Shown here in pieces: positions 60,123 through 64,000 of a stretch of 64,000 bases of DNA. Under the pieces are notes generated by a model. The model did not search any database. It was not told where the DNA came from and saw only the letters and a list, made by a program, of their open reading frames with translations. The translations under genes and the position numbers were made by a program. Origin of the DNA: Prevotella sp. UBA4330 (GTDB lineage: Bacteria; Bacteroidota; Bacteroidia; Bacteroidales; Bacteroidaceae); assembly GCA_002394385.1 (NCBI GenBank), contig DGTS01000010.1, positions 1 to 64,000 on the forward strand, read 5' to 3'. Numbering within the stretch: position 1 is the stretch's first letter; each line of letters starts with the position of its first letter.

Positions 60123-61559
60123 ATGAAGAAATACCTGAGAATGCTGATAATAAAGAGAGAGGAGATGCCACTCGTGGGCATACTGCTCGTCATTTTCACT
60201 GCGCTCCACGTGCTTGTGGTGCGCCGTTTCTGGGAAGCGTTCTCGCCACTGGGCAAAGACTACTGGTGGCTTTACGTGGGAAAGTTCGACATCTCGGGCT
60301 TCGACCCCATCACATACTCCGTACTTTCGCAGTGGGACACGCGCTACCAGGTGTATCGCCACCCGTTGCTGGCATTCTTCGCATGGCCTTTCTCGCAACT
60401 CAACCAGTTGCTCATGGACACGCTGGGCATGAATCCCGTGCAGATAGTGGTGGCTGTGATTCTTCTCGCATGCCTCGTCTATAGCGCAGTTTTCCTGTTC
60501 CGCATTTTCCGAGAGCATATCGGCATCGGACGGTTCGACGCCACCCTGCTCGCCCTGCTCACCTTCTCGTTCGCCTACATCCTGCTGGCTTACATCTGCC
60601 CCGACCATTTCGCGGTGTCCATGATGGTGCTTGTGGTGACGCTCTATGCGGCAGGCAAGAAGATGAAAGAGGGCACTCACTTCAAGGTTTGGCAAACACT
60701 CACACTCTTTCTCCTTACCGCCGGCATCACACTGAGCAACGGAATAAAGACTTTCATTGCGGCATTCTTCACCAACAAACGACGTTTCTTCCACCCCGCC
60801 CACTTGCTGCTGGGAGTGATAGTGCCGTCGATTGCCATCTGGTTTTTTGCACGGTGGGAGTATAAGTTCTATGTTTTCCCGCGCGAACAACAGCGCAAAC
60901 AGATAAAGGCTCAACGCGCAGCCAACGCCGACCGCAAGGCTTACCGCCGCTTCTGCGACACCGTAGCGATTGCCGACACCGCACGACGACGCGCCGTGTT
61001 CGACTCCATTCAGGCTGTGAAAGCAAAGCAGCGGAAGGCGGCAGAGGCCAAGAAGCCCGTCTTTGCACACCAGGGCAAGCCCATCGCCAAGGGCGAGTTC
61101 ACCAGTTGGACCGACATAACGACATCGCGATGGGACACCGCCGTGGAGAACCTTTTTGGCGAGTCGATGCAACTGCACCGTCAACACCTGCTGGAAGACA
61201 CTCTGCGCAAGCGGCCCGTCATAGTGCGTTACGACCATATATTCAATTATGTCGTGGAGGTACTGCTCGTGCTCCTCTTTGTCGTCGGCATCTGGTGCGG
61301 CAGGCGCAGCAGGTTCCTGTGGCTGTGCCTCGCATTCATCCTGCCCGACATCGGCATCCATCTGGTGCTCGGTTTCGGCATTAACGAGGTGTACATCATG
61401 TCTGCCCACTGGCTTTTCGTGCTGCCCATAGCCCTCGCCTTCGCCTTCAAGGCATTCCAGGACAAGTGGCTCATCGCCCTGCGCGGTATCACCGTCCTGC
61501 TCACCGCCTACCTATTTATATATAATCTATGGCTCACCATCAGTTTCCTGGTTAGTTGA
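60123..61559 (+). CDS. Polytopic membrane protein of unknown function
   Basis: A 478-residue protein with about ten membrane segments. Between about 265 and 370 stands one long charged loop (FPREQQRKQIKAQRAANADR, RRRAVFDSIQAVKAKQRK). An early loop has GKDYWWLYVGKFDISGFDP and then RYQVYRHPLLAFFAWP, where acidic and basic residues follow the first segment, somewhat like GT-C glycosyltransferases. I do not recognise a named family with certainty. Position after the UbiA/HAD pair makes it a candidate user of a polyprenyl-phosphate sugar. The start lies at the edge of an R3 repeat. Confidence 0.7.
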   Translation: MKKYLRMLIIKREEMPLVGILLVIFTALHVLVVRRFWEAFSPLGKDYWWLYVGKFDISGFDPITYSVLSQWDTRYQVYRHPLLAFFAWPFSQLNQLLMDTLGMNPVQIVVAVILLACLVYSAVFLFRIFREHIGIGRFDATLLALLTFSFAYILLAYICPDHFAVSMMVLVVTLYAAGKKMKEGTHFKVWQTLTLFLLTAGITLSNGIKTFIAAFFTNKRRFFHPAHLLLGVIVPSIAIWFFARWEYKFYVFPREQQRKQIKAQRAANADRKAYRRFCDTVAIADTARRRAVFDSIQAVKAKQRKAAEAKKPVFAHQGKPIAKGEFTSWTDITTSRWDTAVENLFGESMQLHRQHLLEDTLRKRPVIVRYDHIFNYVVEVLLVLLFVVGIWCGRRSRFLWLCLAFILPDIGIHLVLGFGINEVYIMSAHWLFVLPIALAFAFKAFQDKWLIALRGITVLLTAYLFIYNLWLTISFLVS

Positions 61560-61640
61560 AACTCATTGCAACTAACCATTCGCAATTCATAATCGCCGAA
61601 GGCGACCACTCGTAATTTGCAATTCAACATTCGTAATTAG
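61557..61640. repeat. R2 repeat AATTCATAATCGCCGAAGGCGA
   Basis: Same phrases as at 6238-6450 (ATTCGTAATT, ACTCGTAATT and a CGCC/GGCG hairpin). It fills the spacer between the membrane-protein stop and the flippase start. Confidence 0.8.
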
Positions 61641-61646
61641 AAAAAA

Positions 61647-63086
61647 ATGGATTCACTAAAGGAAAAAACCGCGAAAGGACTGTTCTGGGGAGGGATGAAC
61701 AACACTGTGCAACAGTTGTTGGGATTCGTCTTCGGCATCGTCACGCTGCGCCTGCTGTCGCCGCAAGACAACGGCATGATGGCCATCATCGCCATCTTCT
61801 CGCAGGTGGCTACTGTGCTGCAGGACAGCGGTTTCCGCTCCGCTCTGGTGAACATCAAGGAGCCAACACACCGCGACTACAATGCCGTGTTCTGGTTCAA
61901 CATACTGATGGGACTGGCGATGTACGCCCTACTCTTCTTCTGTGCACCGCTGATAGCGAAATACTACCACACCCCTGAACTGACATGGTTCAGCCGCTAC
62001 GCCTTCCTGAGCATAATCCTCGCGAGTCTCAACACGGCACAGTCGGCATGGCTTTTCAAGAACCTGCGCGCCAAGCAACAGGCAAAGGCCGCGATGACGG
62101 CGGTACTGCTGTCGGGCATCGTGTGCATCGTGATGGCGTGGAAGGGACTTGCCTACTGGTCGCTCGCCACCCAGGGACTGGTGTTCATCGGCGTTTATAT
62201 GCTTATGAACTGGCACTACAGTCCGTGGCGGCCCACGTTCCACTTCGACTTCCGCCCCATCAAGGGCATGTTCCGCTTCTCGGTGAAGATGCTGATAACC
62301 ACCATCGTGGAGCGCGTCAACGTCAACATAATGAACATTCTGCTGGGACGCTACTTCTCGAAGCATGACGTTGGCATCTATAACACCGCCTACAACTGGA
62401 GCCAGAAGGGCGCTTCGCTGGTACAGGGCATGGTGGCGCAAGTGGCGCAACCCGTGTTCTCCGACCTTCAGGACGACCGTCAACGCCAGTTGCGGGTGCT
62501 GCGCAAGATGATGCGTTTTGCCGCCTTTGTGTCGTTCCCGCTGATGTTCGGGCTGTCGCTTGTAGCCGAGGAATTTATTGTTGTAACGATAACCGAGAAG
62601 TGGCTGGGCAGTGCCATGCTGCTGCGTGTGCTCTGCATCGCCGCCGCCTTTGGTCCTCTCAGCACCGTCTTGTCGCAATACATCGTGAGCCGAGGGCGCA
62701 GCGGCATCTATCTTGGCTGCACATCGGTGCTCTGTGCGTTGCTCATCGGCATGATGCTCACGCTGCACGGCAGGGGCATCGAGGTGATGGTGCGGGCTTA
62801 CACGGCACTCTTTGTGGTGTGGTTCTTCGTGTGGCATTTCTTCGTTAGACGACTTTCGGGCTACAGTTTGTTCCATCTGCTTAAGGACACGCTGCCCTTC
62901 CTCATTGTCGCCGCTGCCGTGATGATGTTCACCGGCTGGGTAACGGCAACGGTGAGCACACTATGGGTGCGCCTGCTGCTGCGCATCTTCCTTGCCGCCA
63001 GCATCTATTTCATCATCATGCGCACGCTTCGCGTCAAGATACTTGACGAGTGCATAGAGTTCGTTAAGCGAAAATTAGGACGGTAG
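61647..63086 (+). CDS. Wzx-type polysaccharide flippase (MOP superfamily)
   Basis: A 479-residue inner-membrane protein with about 12-14 segments. N-terminal KTAKGLFWGGMNNTVQQLLG and RLLSPQDNGMMAII, then FWFNILMGLAMY, FSVKMLITTIVERVNVNIMN and LGRYFSKHDVGIYNTAYNWS, follow the lipopolysaccharide/teichuronic acid exporter (WzxC/TuaB) pattern. It should flip lipid-linked oligosaccharide to the periplasm. Convergent with the glycosyltransferase gene, with an R1 array between them. Confidence 0.9.
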   Translation: MDSLKEKTAKGLFWGGMNNTVQQLLGFVFGIVTLRLLSPQDNGMMAIIAIFSQVATVLQDSGFRSALVNIKEPTHRDYNAVFWFNILMGLAMYALLFFCAPLIAKYYHTPELTWFSRYAFLSIILASLNTAQSAWLFKNLRAKQQAKAAMTAVLLSGIVCIVMAWKGLAYWSLATQGLVFIGVYMLMNWHYSPWRPTFHFDFRPIKGMFRFSVKMLITTIVERVNVNIMNILLGRYFSKHDVGIYNTAYNWSQKGASLVQGMVAQVAQPVFSDLQDDRQRQLRVLRKMMRFAAFVSFPLMFGLSLVAEEFIVVTITEKWLGSAMLLRVLCIAAAFGPLSTVLSQYIVSRGRSGIYLGCTSVLCALLIGMMLTLHGRGIEVMVRAYTALFVVWFFVWHFFVRRLSGYSLFHLLKDTLPFLIVAAAVMMFTGWVTATVSTLWVRLLLRIFLAASIYFIIMRTLRVKILDECIEFVKRKLGR

Positions 63087-63102
63087 TTTTTTTGTTCTCA
63101 GA

Positions 63103-63170
63103 AAGTAAAACAGGCTATTTTAGTAAGTAAAATAGGCTATATTGGTAAGTAAAATAGGCTATTTTACTTT
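63103..63170. repeat. R1 repeat, three copies
   Basis: Three direct units of GTAAAA(T/C)AGGCTAT(T/A)TT joined by AGTAA linkers, between two convergent genes. Confidence 0.85.
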
Positions 63171-63192
63171 CGCGCCAGACACTAAACAAGAA

Positions 63193-64000
63193 TCATTTGA
63201 CGGTCATCTGACTGATGACCGATGCCATTTCGCGCGTGCACTGACGTATGTTGAAAGTGCGCTCGGCTACTTGCCTGCTGCGCTCTCCCATGCGGCGCAC
63301 CTCCCCTGGATGCTCTGCGATGTAGCGTATGGCACGCTCCCATCCCTCCACATCGCCGTAATCGACAAGCAGTCCGCACCCTTCTTTCTCGATGTCGAGC
63401 GGCATCTGCGGGTTGCGCGAGCATATTATGGGCAGTCCGAGCGCAAGAGCCTCTACCACAGTGGTAAGTCCCACGGTGTAGTTTGTTGGCTGGCAGCAGA
63501 TGACGACACATGCGGCACGGTTCACCTCTGCCGTCAGTTCGTCAATCATCAGTCGGTTGTTGAAGGTCACTGTGATGTTCTCGCGTCGGTGTATGGCTCC
63601 TATTATCTTCTCGTAGTCGTTGCCCAGATAACTCTTTATCGAGAAGATGCGCAACGGAAGCCCCGTGTTGTTGAAGGCGGCGATGAGTGTCGGCATGTCG
63701 CGGCGTTCCATTCCCGACGAGATGAAGCCGCTGCGCTCCGACGGATGCTCACGCATGAAGCGGTCGTAGTAGTCGATGTCGGCACCCCAGTGCACCACAT
63801 GCATCCGCTCGTGGCGCGCTTTCACCGACTGTTTTGAAATCTCAACGATGGTGTCTGAGAACATGAACATCTGGTCGATGCCACGATACCATAGTCGTGC
63901 CGCATGTTCGCGCAACCAACTGCGGGCTTTCGTTATCGGCTGATGATGCCACAGACAGATGGGATGGCGGTAGATGCCGAGGGCACGGAACAGGATGAGC
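63193..64000 (-). CDS. Glycosyltransferase, GT4-like, 5-prime end outside the window
   Basis: Partial gene. The frame stays open without a stop from 63915 to the right edge (upstream codons read RALGIYRHPICLWHHQPITK and further), and the codon at 63915 is only TTG, so the true start lies beyond 64000. The visible part, about 269 residues, covers the C-terminal half of a GT-B glycosyltransferase: HVVHWGADIDYYDRF, SGFISSGMERRDMPTLI, then the donor site GLTTVVEALALGLPIICSRN with its glutamate and GCGLLVDYGD. It probably adds a sugar to the glycan flipped by the neighbouring Wzx. Sugar and acceptor unknown. Confidence 0.85.
   Translation of the reverse strand, partial: LILFRALGIYRHPICLWHHQPITKARSWLREHAARLWYRGIDQMFMFSDTIVEISKQSVKARHERMHVVHWGADIDYYDRFMREHPSERSGFISSGMERRDMPTLIAAFNNTGLPLRIFSIKSYLGNDYEKIIGAIHRRENITVTFNNRLMIDELTAEVNRAACVVICCQPTNYTVGLTTVVEALALGLPIICSRNPQMPLDIEKEGCGLLVDYGDVEGWERAIRYIAEHPGEVRRMGERSRQVAERTFNIRQCTREMASVISQMTVK

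Noticed and set aside
59991..61409. Long minus-strand reading frame (472 codons)
   Set aside because: Antisense to a membrane protein gene with clear hydrophobic pattern; the antisense product is rich in His, Glu and Gln with no recognisable domain.
61929..62876. Minus-strand reading frame of 315 codons
   Set aside because: Antisense shadow of the flippase gene, composition atypical for protein.
63193..63915. Complete glycosyltransferase gene starting at 63915
   Set aside because: The codon there is TTG and the frame stays open to the window edge, with GT-like sequence upstream; the gene is cut by the window.

Overview
The window looks like chromosomal DNA of a member of the Bacteroidales, most likely Prevotellaceae. 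It has two SusC/SusD outer-membrane glycan uptake pairs, lipoproteins with acidic residues after the lipid cysteine, a propeller-containing AraC-type sensor-regulator, and promoters with the Bacteroidetes -7 element (TAnnTTTG) instead of a sigma-70 -10 box. I see no rRNA, tRNA, CRISPR array, transposase, integrase or phage gene. Genus-level placement is inference.

Layout. 1-9 kb holds mixed genes: a MalY-type aminotransferase, a DUF3737 beta-helix protein, inositol-phosphate synthase, a membrane-anchored MORN/GH25 lysozyme, a radical SAM/SPASM enzyme next to a coiled-coil lipoprotein (a probable enzyme/substrate pair), and an OmpA-like lipoprotein. 9-17 kb holds a GH2 beta-galactosidase, purL with a large palindrome in its leader, and a two-gene chromate-type transporter. 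17.5-32.2 kb is a minus-strand polysaccharide utilisation locus, probably for arabinan or a related plant glycan: SusC, SusD, a multi-module glycan-binding lipoprotein, two GH43 enzymes, a second protein with the same binding module, and upstream a one-piece membrane sensor with an AraC DNA-binding domain. 32.8-56.3 kb is a complete starch/maltodextrin system: SusC-D-E-F, a secreted alpha-amylase, a GH77 glucanotransferase, and a GH97 / AraC-like / pullulanase / SusA-like operon. A LacI regulator and an MFS sugar transporter are transcribed divergently. 56.4-64 kb is envelope glycan synthesis: a PAP2 phosphatase, an acyltransferase, a DPPR-synthase-like UbiA enzyme, a HAD phosphatase, a polytopic membrane protein, a Wzx-like flippase, and a glycosyltransferase that runs off the right edge.

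Two signals stand out. First, a LacI-type palindrome (GCAAnCGnTTGC) lies 54-55 nt upstream of the -7 box of five promoters: susC, lacI, amylase, GH77 and GH97. This fixed geometry predicts that the LacI protein acts as an activator of the whole starch system. Second, the spacers are filled with several families of short, degenerate, phrase-like repeats. Some of these families have also entered coding regions in frame, in the aminotransferase, SusA-like amylase, pullulanase and glucanotransferase, and others supply the last codons or start codons of genes. The repeats therefore behave as translatable, mobile or copy-spreading sequence.
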